DNA of 64,000 nt, from contig VFJQ01000021.1 of the NCBI GenBank assembly GCA_009885995.1, positions 1 through 64,000 on the forward strand. The letters run 5' to 3'. Position 1 is the stretch's first letter; the number at the start of each line of letters is the position of its first letter. Origin of the DNA: Verrucomicrobiota bacterium. Its GTDB lineage: Bacteria > Verrucomicrobiota > Verrucomicrobiia > Chthoniobacterales > Chthoniobacteraceae. Made by a program: the position numbers and the translations under genes. Below are positions 37,923 through 46,241 of this stretch, one piece after another. Below the pieces are notes generated by a model, which had not been told where the DNA came from, did no database searches, and was given only the letters and a program-made list of their open reading frames with translations.

Positions 37923-38755
37923 GCTTCTGTTGCCGTGCAAGCGTCGAAACGGCATCAAAAGCCCGCAGCCCGGCATAGCCTGCTGGACGAGAACTTTGAT
38001 TGTCGCTGGTTCGATGGCATCCACCTCGACACAGCCACCCTGCCAGCCTTTCGCGCGCGAGTCAGTGAGCTTCACTGGACGCTTCGGGAGAGCAAACTCT
38101 TCGATCTGCACGGGCGTGACGGCGATACGCCGGAACTCGACCTCAACGCCGAAATCGTCACGAAGCGAAGCGTAGGCGGCCCGGTCAATGCAAGGCCGCT
38201 CGGATCGTGGTCGCCGAGATACAGAATCATCGGCTGCTTGCCCTCTTTCCCCGCATCCTTGAATATCTCCGCCGCGTTGTGCAGTGAGGTCAGCGAGGCG
38301 TTGCCCCTGCAAAAAAACGCCGGGACACCGTAGCTGTCGGCCACGTCGGAGACGATTCCCGCGATGGCGTCCTTCTCCACCCATGCCTCGACGTAGAAGG
38401 GCTGCGTCGCCCACATATTGCGGCGATACGTTTCAACCGTCCGATCGAGCGCCTCGCGCATATCGTCGAACGTGCGCGTTTTGATGTGCCATCGCGTGTT
38501 GTCGGTAAAGCTGTCCCATCGCACCGCACCGACTCGCCGCCATTTGGTGAGGTGCGAGCGCAGCCGTTTGTAAGCTGTCTCCGTTTTTGGGATGCTGCCG
38601 CGCGAGACGAGCCGGTAGAATAAATGCCGGATGCTGATTTGACCGTCGCTGCCGTCGATAATCGCCAGCACATCGGCGAGCAGCGAATCCAATTCAGCCT
38701 GCGTGGTGCGCCGCGTTGTGGGCCTAGGCCCATAAGGCTTCGTTTTCGCACTCAC
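37869..38755 (-). pseudogene. Topo VI A/Spo11-like TOPRIM protein (mini-A type), frameshifted
   Basis: The 5' frame starts with GTG 38755 and resembles a minimal topoisomerase VI A subunit: QISIRHLFYRLVSRG (Tyr47 at the place of the catalytic tyrosine), VEAWVEKDAIAGIV (TOPRIM Glu127) and ILYLGDHDPSGLA (Asp182/Asp184). At about 38188 one base appears to be missing. The frame before it runs on with nonsense, while the next frame continues naturally with DRAAYASLRDDFGVEVEFRR and DSRAKGWQGG to about 37975. After that the family-like sequence ends and the frame runs into the minisatellite, so the C-terminus is also lost. Comparable proteins occur in phages and mobile elements. Overlaps the HTH gene stop (GTGA). 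Confidence 0.72.
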
Positions 38756-38997
38756 CGCGCCACCTCCTTTACCTCAAAGCGGTCGAGAGCCGCGTCGCAG
38801 CGTGCGACGTTGAATCGCACGACGCGCCCGCATTTCAGGCACGGGATTCGTCGCTGGCGAATCCAGTTGTCGATGGTTCGTTCCGAAACGCCATAACGCG
38901 CGGCGATGCCGCGCTTGTCGGTGAACCAAGGTTGATTCCGCTCACCCGCGGGCGATGCGGGAAGCGATGAGTAGTCTGTCGTTTTAGCAATAGACAC
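38752..38997 (-). CDS. Excisionase-type helix-turn-helix protein
   Basis: Small DNA-binding protein of about 81 residues. The HTH core FTDKRGIAARYGVSERTIDN followed by WIRQRRIPCLKCGRVVRF matches the MerR/excisionase-like HTH_17 domain (helix-turn-helix plus wing). Start uncertain: GTG 38997 is chosen; TTG 39045 would add 16 residues. Its stop overlaps the start of the Topo VI A-like gene, so the two were one operon. Typical of integrated elements, where it would act as directionality factor or regulator. Confidence 0.7.
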   Translation of the reverse strand: MSIAKTTDYSSLPASPAGERNQPWFTDKRGIAARYGVSERTIDNWIRQRRIPCLKCGRVVRFNVARCDAALDRFEVKEVAR

Positions 38998-39045
38998 AAA
39001 ACGGTTTCGTTTGTGTCCATCGGCTTTACACGGCTGCGGGCGCAA

Positions 39046-39214
39046 TGGATCGGCAGCCCGATGACTTCGCTCTTTTACCGGGTCTTTAACCCGGCTACCG
39101 GTTCTATCGCGACCGGCGGAAGCTGCTATTCAGGCCAAGACGAGTTACTCGCTCGCCACGCCCATAAGCACACCTTCGACTTCCTGCATTTGCACGTCGC
39201 CAATCGCAGAGCGA
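39046..39214. other. Short spacer with two hairpins inside the island
   Basis: Two stem-loops, CCGGGT/ACCCGG and CCGGT/ACCGG, lie at about 39078-39118 between the coiled-coil gene and the HTH gene. They could affect the transcript between these genes. No gene recognised. Confidence 0.4.
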
Positions 39215-39814
39215 TCAGCGAATTGCGGGTGATTGCGCGCTTCGCCTGCGCATTGAAGTGCCTTTCTGCGGCCCGGTGCGACCCAACTTCCGCAGCAGTC
39301 GCTCGGTTCGCTTCCGCTCCTGCTTCCCGCGATGCTGCCGACGCCGCTCATCATCCTGCTTGGCCGACTCATCGCGCTCCTTTTCAATGCGGGCACGATC
39401 GTGTTGCAGTTGTTCCAATTGGCCGGCGAGCTTTCGTCGCTGGCTGTTGGTCTTCGCAACGGCGAGGAGTTGTTGAAGTTCAGCTTCACGCGCCGATGAA
39501 ATGTCCGTAATGCGCTCGGTGTAGATTCCCGAAGTCGCGTGGCCGATTCGTTTGAAAAGGCGTTTCAACTCGGCACGCGCACGAGAGTCTTTCGCTGCAT
39601 TGGCCGCATCACGAACGGCCTTCTTCAACGATGGCAGTTCCTCCTCGTTGAACTGCGCGATCCTCCGTCCCATAGCGCCCGCCTCAACGCTGTTGCCTGC
39701 CTGCTCCAACTCACCGCGTTCGCGTCCGAGTCTCTCGCGCAGAATCAACAGGTCGCTCAATTGCGCCTCTAGTTGTGCCCCCGATGCCCGCTCCTTCTCG
39801 TGCTGCGGATTCAT
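39215..39814 (-). CDS. Hypothetical coiled-coil protein of the tRNA-Tyr island
   Basis: A 199-residue, highly charged protein (start ATG 39814, MNPQHEKERASG). Nearly all of it is predicted helix with heptad-like patterns: LSDLLILRERLGRERGELEQ, then LKKAVRDAANAAKDSRARAE, and a basic C-terminus RRRQHRGKQERKRTERLLRK. No family recognised. The frame is open up to a TGA near 39890, and the in-frame residues before 39814 look plausible, so an N-terminal extension with a non-ATG start (for example TTG 39850) is possible. It lies between tRNA-Tyr and the HTH gene. Confidence 0.55.
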   Translation of the reverse strand: MNPQHEKERASGAQLEAQLSDLLILRERLGRERGELEQAGNSVEAGAMGRRIAQFNEEELPSLKKAVRDAANAAKDSRARAELKRLFKRIGHATSGIYTERITDISSAREAELQQLLAVAKTNSQRRKLAGQLEQLQHDRARIEKERDESAKQDDERRRQHRGKQERKRTERLLRKLGRTGPQKGTSMRRRSAQSPAIR

Positions 39815-39962
39815 GGGACGAACCCGATCACTCTTCAAAGTCGTTGGCAAATACTTGCCGAATAGACTCCGTTCCCGTGCGGTTTCGTTCGTCTCGATGC
39901 GTTTTCAAAAAGCACCTCTGGATCGCCATGAAACCTTGATTCCTTCTTGGTTTCAGAGGGAG

Positions 39963-40045
39963 TGGGCAGAGCTGGATTCGAACCAGCGAAGGCGTAAGCC
40001 AGCGGATTTACAGTCCGCCCCGTTTGGCCACTTCGGTATCTACCC
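39963..40045 (-). tRNA. tRNA-Tyr (anticodon GTA)
   Basis: Class II cloverleaf with acceptor GGGTAGA/TCTGCCC (one T-G pair), anticodon stem GCGGA/TCCGC around CTGTAAA, a long variable arm (GGCTTACGCC) and T arm GCTGG-TTCGAAT-CCAGC. CCA is not encoded. The genes of the accessory island start on its 3' side, the usual target side for integrases. Confidence 0.95.
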
Positions 40046-40100
40046 GGGTTCCCGGCGAGGGGCGTGGTCTATACGCGCGGCGGTTTTTGCCGCAAGGGCT

Positions 40101-40745
40101 TTATCCGAAGATTTGCCACCACTTGCGCGCAGGCTTCGCGCCACCTTCGCCAGGCGGCGCCGGCGGCGGCGGGAGCTTCGCGCGATCCATGATTTTCACG
40201 CTGCGGATTTGGATGCGCTCGGCGGGGTAGTCGTTGCTGTCGGTTGCACGCGTGCTCAGGGCGTCGAGCGCTTCGAGGCCCCAGAGCACCTGGCCGAAGA
40301 CGGTGTATTGGCCGTCGTAGCCGGGCTGTGGCGAGAGGCACACGAAGAACTGGCTGCCGTTCGAGACGCGCGAGGGGTTGAGTTTGTCCGGCAGGCGGGC
40401 GGCAGCGATAGCTCCTTTGGTGTGCTTGCGACGAATCTCCGGCTGGAGGCTGTAGCCGGGGCCGCCGGTGCCGACCTTGGTGCGCTCCTTGTCCTTGCTC
40501 AGCGGATCGCCCATCTGCACGAGCGTGTGCGGGAAGCTGCGATGGATCGCCGTGCCCTTGTAAAACCCCTTCTTCGCGAGCTTCTTGAAGTTCTCCACGG
40601 TCACCGGCGCCTCGCCTTCGTGGAATTCGATCGCGAACCGCTGGAGTTGCTTCTCCTTGCCGACCTTGAGCGTGACGAGCGCGCAGTCGTCGGCGCGGAT
40701 GGTCGCGGTGAAGGCGAGGGCGAGAGCGAGGGTGATTCGTTTCAT
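40101..40745 (-). CDS. Cyclophilin-type peptidyl-prolyl isomerase, exported
   Basis: A 214-residue protein with a signal peptide (MKRITLALALAFTATIRA) and a cyclophilin domain: APVTVENFKKLAKKGFYKGT, IHRSFPHTLVQMGDP, SQFFVCLSPQPGYDGQYTVF and GQVLWGLEALD. It catalyses proline isomerisation in the periplasm. The Pro-rich basic tail (PPPPAPPGEGGAKPARK) is unusual. The ATG overlaps the ygfZ stop (ATGA), so both are one unit. Confidence 0.93.
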   Translation of the reverse strand: MKRITLALALAFTATIRADDCALVTLKVGKEKQLQRFAIEFHEGEAPVTVENFKKLAKKGFYKGTAIHRSFPHTLVQMGDPLSKDKERTKVGTGGPGYSLQPEIRRKHTKGAIAAARLPDKLNPSRVSNGSQFFVCLSPQPGYDGQYTVFGQVLWGLEALDALSTRATDSNDYPAERIQIRSVKIMDRAKLPPPPAPPGEGGAKPARKWWQIFG

Positions 40746-41665
40746 TTCGTAAATGGAAGGTCGCAGACGGTGATCGGCACCGGCTCAGCGCCGGGCTCCG
40801 CAGTCCGCGCAAACAATGCGTCGCGCGCCGCGGAGCGCCGTAGGTAGCCGAGCGCGATCGGTCTTTCCAAGGCAAAACTCCAGCACGCGCTCGTGATCGC
40901 GCCGCACGGTTGCTCGGCGGAGAAGATCGACGCGCCCACCGGGATCGGCGCATCGGCGACAAAGCCGGTGAGCTGGCGGTTCACATGACCGACGCTCTTG
41001 AGCCGCGAGATGACCTCCTGGCCGATGTAGCAGCCCTTGTGGTAGTCGATGTGCGTGCGGTCGAGACCAGCCTCGGGTGGGAGCGTATCTTCGCCGAGCT
41101 CGAAGCCCCAGCGCGGCACGCCGCGTTCGATGCGAATGACTTCGAGCAACTCCTCGCTGAGCACGGGAAACTCGGCTGCGAGCTTCTCCCAGATCGGCGG
41201 AAGATTTTCGCGCCATGGCGGAAGGAGATCGAATCCATCGATCCCGAAGCGATTCACCGGAAACACCGGGCATATCGCGGTAACCCGATCGCGATCCATG
41301 CCGACGCAGTGGACGAGCGCGGCGCTATTCGTCACGTCATCGATCGTCACGTCGTCGGCGACAATATAACGCTCGAATCGCGCGGAGAGCGTCTCGGCGA
41401 GCGCGGCATCGGCATCGACGATGAGGGCCGCCGGCCAGATGCCGACAAACACGTCGCCGCTGAGCTTGCCTTTGGCAGTCGTCACGCAGGCGGGGACGAT
41501 AGCGCCCGTGCCGGCCGCAGCGATGTTGGCCGTAACTTGGCCGTTGAGATAACGGACGCGATCGGCACCCTTGAATGCGAGCTTCAGCCGGGAAGCGAGA
41601 TCTACCACTCCCCCACCCCGCTGGAACTCACGATACGCCGCCCGAAGTGCGTCGCTGCTCGTCAT
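40742..41665 (-). CDS. ygfZ: YgfZ/GcvT-like folate-binding protein
   Basis: A 307-residue member of the YgfZ family, which uses tetrahydrofolate to help maintain iron-sulfur enzymes. The signature KGCYIGQE is at residues 210-217, with the reactive cysteine; an aminomethyltransferase-like beta-barrel tail (LTGFVADAPIPVGASIFS) follows. It sits between a hydroxyacid dehydrogenase gene (3-nt gap) and the cyclophilin gene (ATGA overlap). Consistent with Fe-S assembly genes at the right end of the window, though these are far away. Confidence 0.9.
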   Translation of the reverse strand: MTSSDALRAAYREFQRGGGVVDLASRLKLAFKGADRVRYLNGQVTANIAAAGTGAIVPACVTTAKGKLSGDVFVGIWPAALIVDADAALAETLSARFERYIVADDVTIDDVTNSAALVHCVGMDRDRVTAICPVFPVNRFGIDGFDLLPPWRENLPPIWEKLAAEFPVLSEELLEVIRIERGVPRWGFELGEDTLPPEAGLDRTHIDYHKGCYIGQEVISRLKSVGHVNRQLTGFVADAPIPVGASIFSAEQPCGAITSACWSFALERPIALGYLRRSAARDALFARTAEPGAEPVPITVCDLPFTK

Positions 41666-41668
41666 GCG

Positions 41669-42946
41669 TCACTTGCCAGCAGGCGTGTCCTTGCGGCGGA
41701 AGACGCGGCTGAAGAATCCGGCCAGTCCGTTGTCTTCTTCCGGCTCATCGCCGTCGCCATCCTTCACCACAGCAGCAGTCACGTGCGAAGGCCCGCTGCC
41801 CGCTTGCGGCTCCACCGACGGAGCTGCGGGCGGCGTTTCCGTTTTCGCGCCCTCTTTATTGGGTTCAATCTCACGCGCATCGTCGCTCGTCGCCGCATTG
41901 GGGACGACGACCGATTCCACCGGAGCGGGAATCGCAGGCTCTGCTGGCGGCGGCGTCTCAGCGGCTGGCGGTTGCTCCGCGGCAGGTTCCGGCGCGACGG
42001 GACTCTCCGGCGCAGCGGGCACCGCTGCGACCTCGGCGCCCTCTTTCTCCGCGTCAGCCACAGCACCGGTCAGCGCGATCGGCTCCTGCGTCGGCGGCGC
42101 ATCGCTATACACCCGGTAGAGGCTCGAGAAATCCAAATCACCCCAGCCATTGCAGAGCGCCCCGTAAAGCACGCCGCCGACCACCGTGGTCAGCGGCACT
42201 TCGAGCCGATGCTCGTTGGCGATGTGAATGCCGAGCTGCACGTCCTTGAACATGTGCTTCACCGAAAAGTGCGGCTCGTAATCGCCGCTGATCATCTTCG
42301 GCAGCTTCAACTCCACCACCCCCGACTTGCACGCGTTGTGTTCGAGCGCCGCAGCGAGCGCCTCGGGCTTGATGCCTGCGCTGCGCACGATCGCCAGCGC
42401 TTCCGCCAGCGTCTGCGTCGTCACCGCGGTGATGAGATTGGTCGCGATCTTCAGCGTCGATGCGTCGCCGACTCGCCCGCACCGCACGATCGCGCGACTG
42501 GTCGCCTCGAGCACCGGCTTCGCGCGGAGGAAGACCTCCTCCTCGCCGCCGACGTAATAGACGAGTTGCGACTTCTCCGCCGCGCCTTTGCTCCCGGTGA
42601 ACGGGCAGTCGAGGAAGCTGGCTCCCCGCGCTTGCACGGCCCGCGCGATCTCCATCGCCACATCAGGCCCGATCGTCGCGCAGTTGATGATGATGTGCCG
42701 CGGGCCGAGTTGCTCGCCCATGGCCTCCACCACGTCCCTCACCGCCTGCGCATCCGCGACGAAGATCTGGATGATCTCGCAAATCTCCGCGACCTCCGCC
42801 GGCGAGCCGACGAAATTTGGCGTGGGCTTCGGCGTGCGATTCCACACGAAGACACGGCTCCCCGCCGCGCGCAGCCCCGCGGCGACGCGCGAACCGATGA
42901 TGCCGAGGCCGATCAGGCCGACGTTCTTGCGGGATTTGCGGGCCAT
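41669..42946 (-). CDS. 3-hydroxyisobutyrate dehydrogenase/GLYR-family reductase with acidic Pro-rich tail
   Basis: A 425-residue protein; the first 290 residues form the dehydrogenase. The NAD(P)-binding GLIGLGIIGSRVAAGL is at the start, the substrate loop DCPFTGSKGAAEKSQLVYYV follows, and the catalytic Lys is in STLKIATNLI. The loop resembles glyoxylate/succinic semialdehyde reductases. The remaining 130 residues are Ala/Pro/Glu-rich and end with a conserved-looking basic EEDNGLAGFFSRVFRRK. This tail is not part of the known fold. ATG 42946 is the natural start; a terminator-like hairpin precedes it. Confidence 0.88.
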   Translation of the reverse strand: MARKSRKNVGLIGLGIIGSRVAAGLRAAGSRVFVWNRTPKPTPNFVGSPAEVAEICEIIQIFVADAQAVRDVVEAMGEQLGPRHIIINCATIGPDVAMEIARAVQARGASFLDCPFTGSKGAAEKSQLVYYVGGEEEVFLRAKPVLEATSRAIVRCGRVGDASTLKIATNLITAVTTQTLAEALAIVRSAGIKPEALAAALEHNACKSGVVELKLPKMISGDYEPHFSVKHMFKDVQLGIHIANEHRLEVPLTTVVGGVLYGALCNGWGDLDFSSLYRVYSDAPPTQEPIALTGAVADAEKEGAEVAAVPAAPESPVAPEPAAEQPPAAETPPPAEPAIPAPVESVVVPNAATSDDAREIEPNKEGAKTETPPAAPSVEPQAGSGPSHVTAAVVKDGDGDEPEEDNGLAGFFSRVFRRKDTPAGK

Positions 42947-42969
42947 GGTCGGTGGACTAGCGAACGGTC

Positions 42970-42999
42970 GGGATAAAGAAGAACCGTGACGCACACGGT
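42970..42999 (-). terminator. Intrinsic terminator after the SurA-like gene
   Basis: On the minus strand ACCGTG pairs with CACGGT around a TGCGT loop, followed by TTCTTCTTTATC. It lies 6 nt after the stop of the PpiC-type gene and separates it from the dehydrogenase gene. Confidence 0.55.
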
Positions 43000-43005
43000 C
43001 GGGCG

Positions 43006-44055
43006 TTACTGCTCCGCCGGCAGGTTGACAGTCACCTTCGCGTGCTCGCGCAAGTCGCGGAGGACCTTCCCAGTTTCAGACTTCTTCTTCTGCTCCTGGA
43101 GGAAGACCATCAGCCGCGGCTTGGCTTCATCGAACGCCATGCTGCCCGCCTCCTTGCGATCGGTCACCTTGATGACGTGGAAGCCGAAATCGCTGCGCAC
43201 CGGCGCCTCCGACACCTCACCCTTCTTGAGCTTGAAAGCCGCATCTGCAAACGGCTCCACCATCGCGCCCTCACGCGGGAAGAAATTGAGGTCACCCTTG
43301 TTCTCCTTCGCGCTCGGATCCTCCGAAAGCTCAACCGCGAGCACATCGAACGCCTCGCCCTTCTTCACGCGGTCGAGGATCTTGTTCGCGCCCTCGCGCT
43401 TGGCCTTCACCTCGTCGTCTTTCGCATCCTTCTCGCACTTCACCAGGATGTGGCTGGCGCGCACCTGCTCGGGCGTTTTGAACTGCTCGGTGTTGCTCTT
43501 GTAAAACTCCTGCGCCTCCGCCTCGGTCACCTCGGCTTTGCCCGCGACCTGAGCGTCGATCCAGCGGTTCTGTTGGATGAAGCGCGCGATCTGCTCGCGG
43601 ATCGATTCCGGGGTCTGGCCCGCCTTCGCGAGTTGCGACTTCATCTCTTCTTCATTCGGGAAGCGACCTTTGAAACGATCGAATTCCTGCGTCACGTCCG
43701 TATCAGCGACCACGATCTTCGCGGCCTCCTTTGTCACGAGCCGCTCGACGATCACGCCGTCCAACACCTGACGGTAGAGCTTCGGCTTCATCTCCGCCGG
43801 CACCTGCGCGAGCGACCCGCCTTGCTGCGCGAGGATGTCGCCGATCGCTTTCTCCACCTCGGCGATCTTGATCTCGGTGCCATCGACCACGGCCAGCGGA
43901 TCCTTGATCTCAAATTTCGGCGCCGGTTTGGCGTCCGCTGCGGGCTTCGCCTCAGCCGCAGGAGCCGGAGCTTTCGGGGCGGCCTTTTCAGCGGCTGGCG
44001 ATTCGGCGGCGACGAGAACCGCGAGAGCGGCAGCGAGAGTGATACGGGTTTTCAT
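43006..44055 (-). CDS. SurA/PpiC-type periplasmic peptidyl-prolyl isomerase
   Basis: A 349-residue exported parvulin protein. The signal peptide (MKTRITLAAALAVLVAAESPA) is followed by an Ala/Pro/Lys-rich linker, a SurA_N-like helical region (VVDGTEIKIAEVEKAIGDIL) and a parvulin domain with VRASHILVKCEKDAKDD, SEDPSAKENKGDLNFFPREG and SDFGFHVIKVTDRKEAG. Role: folding of exported or outer-membrane proteins. ATG 44055 follows a G8 homopolymer upstream. Single-gene transcript bounded by the terminator at 42970-42999. Confidence 0.93.
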   Translation of the reverse strand: MKTRITLAAALAVLVAAESPAAEKAAPKAPAPAAEAKPAADAKPAPKFEIKDPLAVVDGTEIKIAEVEKAIGDILAQQGGSLAQVPAEMKPKLYRQVLDGVIVERLVTKEAAKIVVADTDVTQEFDRFKGRFPNEEEMKSQLAKAGQTPESIREQIARFIQQNRWIDAQVAGKAEVTEAEAQEFYKSNTEQFKTPEQVRASHILVKCEKDAKDDEVKAKREGANKILDRVKKGEAFDVLAVELSEDPSAKENKGDLNFFPREGAMVEPFADAAFKLKKGEVSEAPVRSDFGFHVIKVTDRKEAGSMAFDEAKPRLMVFLQEQKKKSETGKVLRDLREHAKVTVNLPAEQ

Positions 44056-44161
44056 TTGGGAAAGGCGCGCACGCTGGCACGCCTTCGCCCCCCCCGCGAG
44101 TGGAAGTTTCGGCAGGCCGCGAGGCTGCTGCGGAGCTCACGTTTTGAGCGGTTTCGCCGCT

Positions 44162-45082
44162 TCAGACGCCGGCTGAATTCCACGCCATCAAGCCGCTCGC
44201 CGCTTCACGCACCGGGTCGTGGAGATGCGCGTCCAACTCCGCCAGCAGCGGGAGCGCCGGCCCGGTCTCGGCGATCCCCGCGAGCGCCACGGCGCGATGC
44301 AAAACGGAGATCGGTCCATGCGCATTGCGCAGCGACTCCAGTGTATTGAACCGCTCGCGGATCGCCTCCGCCTTCGCCGGATCGCCCGCCTGCAACGCAC
44401 ACAACATTTCCTGCGACCGGCGCGGCGCCACGCACACACAGCCCGACGTGAACGCGCGCACGCCGAACGTCTGCCAGTGCGCGATGATCGGTTGCTCGCC
44501 GATCCCACTCACGATCAGCGCCGGGTCCACCGCATCCACGATCGCCCGCAGCAGCGGATCGACCGCCGGGTCCGGCCGCACCACTGCGTATTTGATCCAC
44601 GAGATCACGCCCGCCTCCACCAGCGCCTTCACCACCTGCGGCGTCACATACTTCTCGTCCTTCACATAAAGCACCGCCGGAATCCCCGCGCGCTCCACGA
44701 ACTTCATCACCGCCACGCGCACGCCCTCGGGCGAACTGACCGCCACCGCCGGCAGCACCATCGCCGTCGGAAACTTCCGCGTCTTCAGCACGTCGGCCTG
44801 ATCCATCATCGTCCCGAAATACGGCCCCACCGACGGCACCACCCACGTCTCCGGCGCGGCGTGCTGCGCGAGCATGTCTAGCACGTCGGCGTATTCGCTC
44901 GGCGCGATGTTGTAGAAGTTAGCGTTGCCGCCGTAGAGCAATATCGAGACGCCGCCCGCCTCGATGTGGCGGATCAGCTTCGCATTCTCCGCGGCGCACA
45001 CTTTCAGCGAAGCGTCGCGACACAGCGGTGGGACGGAGATGACGGAGTGGTGGATGTCGGCGGGAGTGTATGTAGTTTGCAT
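44162..45082 (-). CDS. DapA/NAL-family lyase or dehydratase (sugar-acid aldolase type)
   Basis: A 306-residue TIM barrel of the dihydrodipicolinate synthase family. VSILLYGGNANFYNIAPSEY replaces the usual GTTGE start; the Tyr in AVLYVKDEKYVTP and the Schiff-base Lys in SWIKYAVVRPD are in the expected places. It lies last in an operon with a GntP permease and an IlvD/Edd dehydratase, so it probably cleaves or dehydrates a 2-keto-3-deoxy sugar acid rather than making lysine. Start ATG 45082, 10 nt after the upstream stop. Confidence 0.87.
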   Translation of the reverse strand: MQTTYTPADIHHSVISVPPLCRDASLKVCAAENAKLIRHIEAGGVSILLYGGNANFYNIAPSEYADVLDMLAQHAAPETWVVPSVGPYFGTMMDQADVLKTRKFPTAMVLPAVAVSSPEGVRVAVMKFVERAGIPAVLYVKDEKYVTPQVVKALVEAGVISWIKYAVVRPDPAVDPLLRAIVDAVDPALIVSGIGEQPIIAHWQTFGVRAFTSGCVCVAPRRSQEMLCALQAGDPAKAEAIRERFNTLESLRNAHGPISVLHRAVALAGIAETGPALPLLAELDAHLHDPVREAASGLMAWNSAGV

Positions 45083-45092
45083 GATCGAGGGT

Positions 45093-46241
45093 TCAGCGCG
45101 GAGCGAGAGTTTGGTAAACGGCGGCGATGTCCGCGGGAAAGGTTCTTCCGTTCGAGATCGGGACGACGAGCGGACGGACAAGCTTCGCCGCCGGCTTCGC
45201 GATTCGATTGGCGCCTTGACGGAGATACACCTCGCGAATGATCGGTATGTAGCAGCCGGGGTTGGACGCGCGTGGGGCATTCGAGAAGACCGAGTAAGTG
45301 CCGTCGGCTGGCGCGTGAACGACGATCGCGTCGCCGCCCTCCTCGATCTGCGCCGCCGAGGATCCGTCGTAAGGCACGGCGGCGATGTAGGCTTCAAACT
45401 CGCGCAGCCCCTGCGTCGTGTAGTGGATCATATTTCCGACGATCCCCGGGTTCGCCGGATCGGCCGTGCGAAACTGTGCGAACCGCAGCGCGACACTCGC
45501 GTCGTGCGAGATGGCGACGAGCCGGTAGTATCCATCAGACGGCGCGAAACCCACGGCCCACGAGTCCCCATCGCTCACGCCGTCGCGCTTCGGGAACTGG
45601 TAGTTACAGCAGCCGTCCTCATCGTTACGCCCGAGTTCCCAACGCTGCCCGACCGACGCGGTGTAGTTAAAAAGATGCGTCCGCGATCCGCCGAACCCAA
45701 CCTCTCTTTCGCCGCGCAGCGTGCTGCCGATGCGGATGTTTGCGACGTAGCCATATTCGTCGCGGCGCAATGTCACGGTCTTCGTCACCGGAGCAGGTGC
45801 GTTCGGTTGCTCGCAGTCGGTCGCGGTCATTCGGTGATCGGCAAAGTCGAGAACAGCCGTGCAAACCGCGGGCGAATTTTCGGTGAGCGCGAAACTCGTC
45901 GGCGCATCGTCGAACGCACCGCTGACGTAAGTCCAATCGCCAAGCTCCGCGTCCTGCACGAGCTGATACGCGCCGCCGAGGCGCAGGTAGAGAAGGTGCG
46001 CTGCCCGTTCCGACAGCGGGTGAAAGCCCGAGTCCGCGTCGGCCTTGCGCGCCGGATAGCGGAGACGAACCAAGCCGTTCTCGATGACGATGTGCCGCGG
46101 ATCGAGGCCCGCGGGAGTCCCTTGCACGCGCGTCCACCGCACCTCGTCGCTCGCACCGTGAGTGTCGAAGACCGCGACTTCACCGCGCGCCGATAACCAA
46201 ACGAGCACACTCAGGACGCCATAAAATGCGCGCGCCTTCAC
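45093..46241 (-). CDS. Secreted protein of unknown function in sugar-acid operon
   Basis: A 382-residue protein starting with GTG 46241, directly abutting the dehydratase TGA. An N-terminal signal peptide (KARAFYGVLSVLVWLSARGE) shows export. The mature part is rich in beta-strand patterns (HIVIENGLVRLRYPA, FALTENSPAVCTAVLDFAD, YYRLVAISHDASVALRF), suggesting a beta-sandwich similar to glycan-active or sugar-binding proteins. No family recognised with certainty. Its place inside a sugar-acid uptake and catabolism operon suggests a role in releasing or binding the substrate outside the cytoplasm. Confidence 0.75.
   Translation of the reverse strand: MKARAFYGVLSVLVWLSARGEVAVFDTHGASDEVRWTRVQGTPAGLDPRHIVIENGLVRLRYPARKADADSGFHPLSERAAHLLYLRLGGAYQLVQDAELGDWTYVSGAFDDAPTSFALTENSPAVCTAVLDFADHRMTATDCEQPNAPAPVTKTVTLRRDEYGYVANIRIGSTLRGEREVGFGGSRTHLFNYTASVGQRWELGRNDEDGCCNYQFPKRDGVSDGDSWAVGFAPSDGYYRLVAISHDASVALRFAQFRTADPANPGIVGNMIHYTTQGLREFEAYIAAVPYDGSSAAQIEEGGDAIVVHAPADGTYSVFSNAPRASNPGCYIPIIREVYLRQGANRIAKPAAKLVRPLVVPISNGRTFPADIAAVYQTLAPR

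Noticed and set aside
38003..38014. TCGCTGGTTCGA match to the tRNA-Tyr T-arm as a possible att site
   Set aside because: Only 12 bases, in inverted orientation relative to the tRNA and inside the Topo VI A-like coding sequence; likely chance.
37576..38175. Cys/Pro/Ser-rich or Arg/Cys-rich proteins encoded through the 42-bp repeats
   Set aside because: Open frames on both strands arise from a stop-free period divisible by three; starts and ends lie in unrelated sequence.
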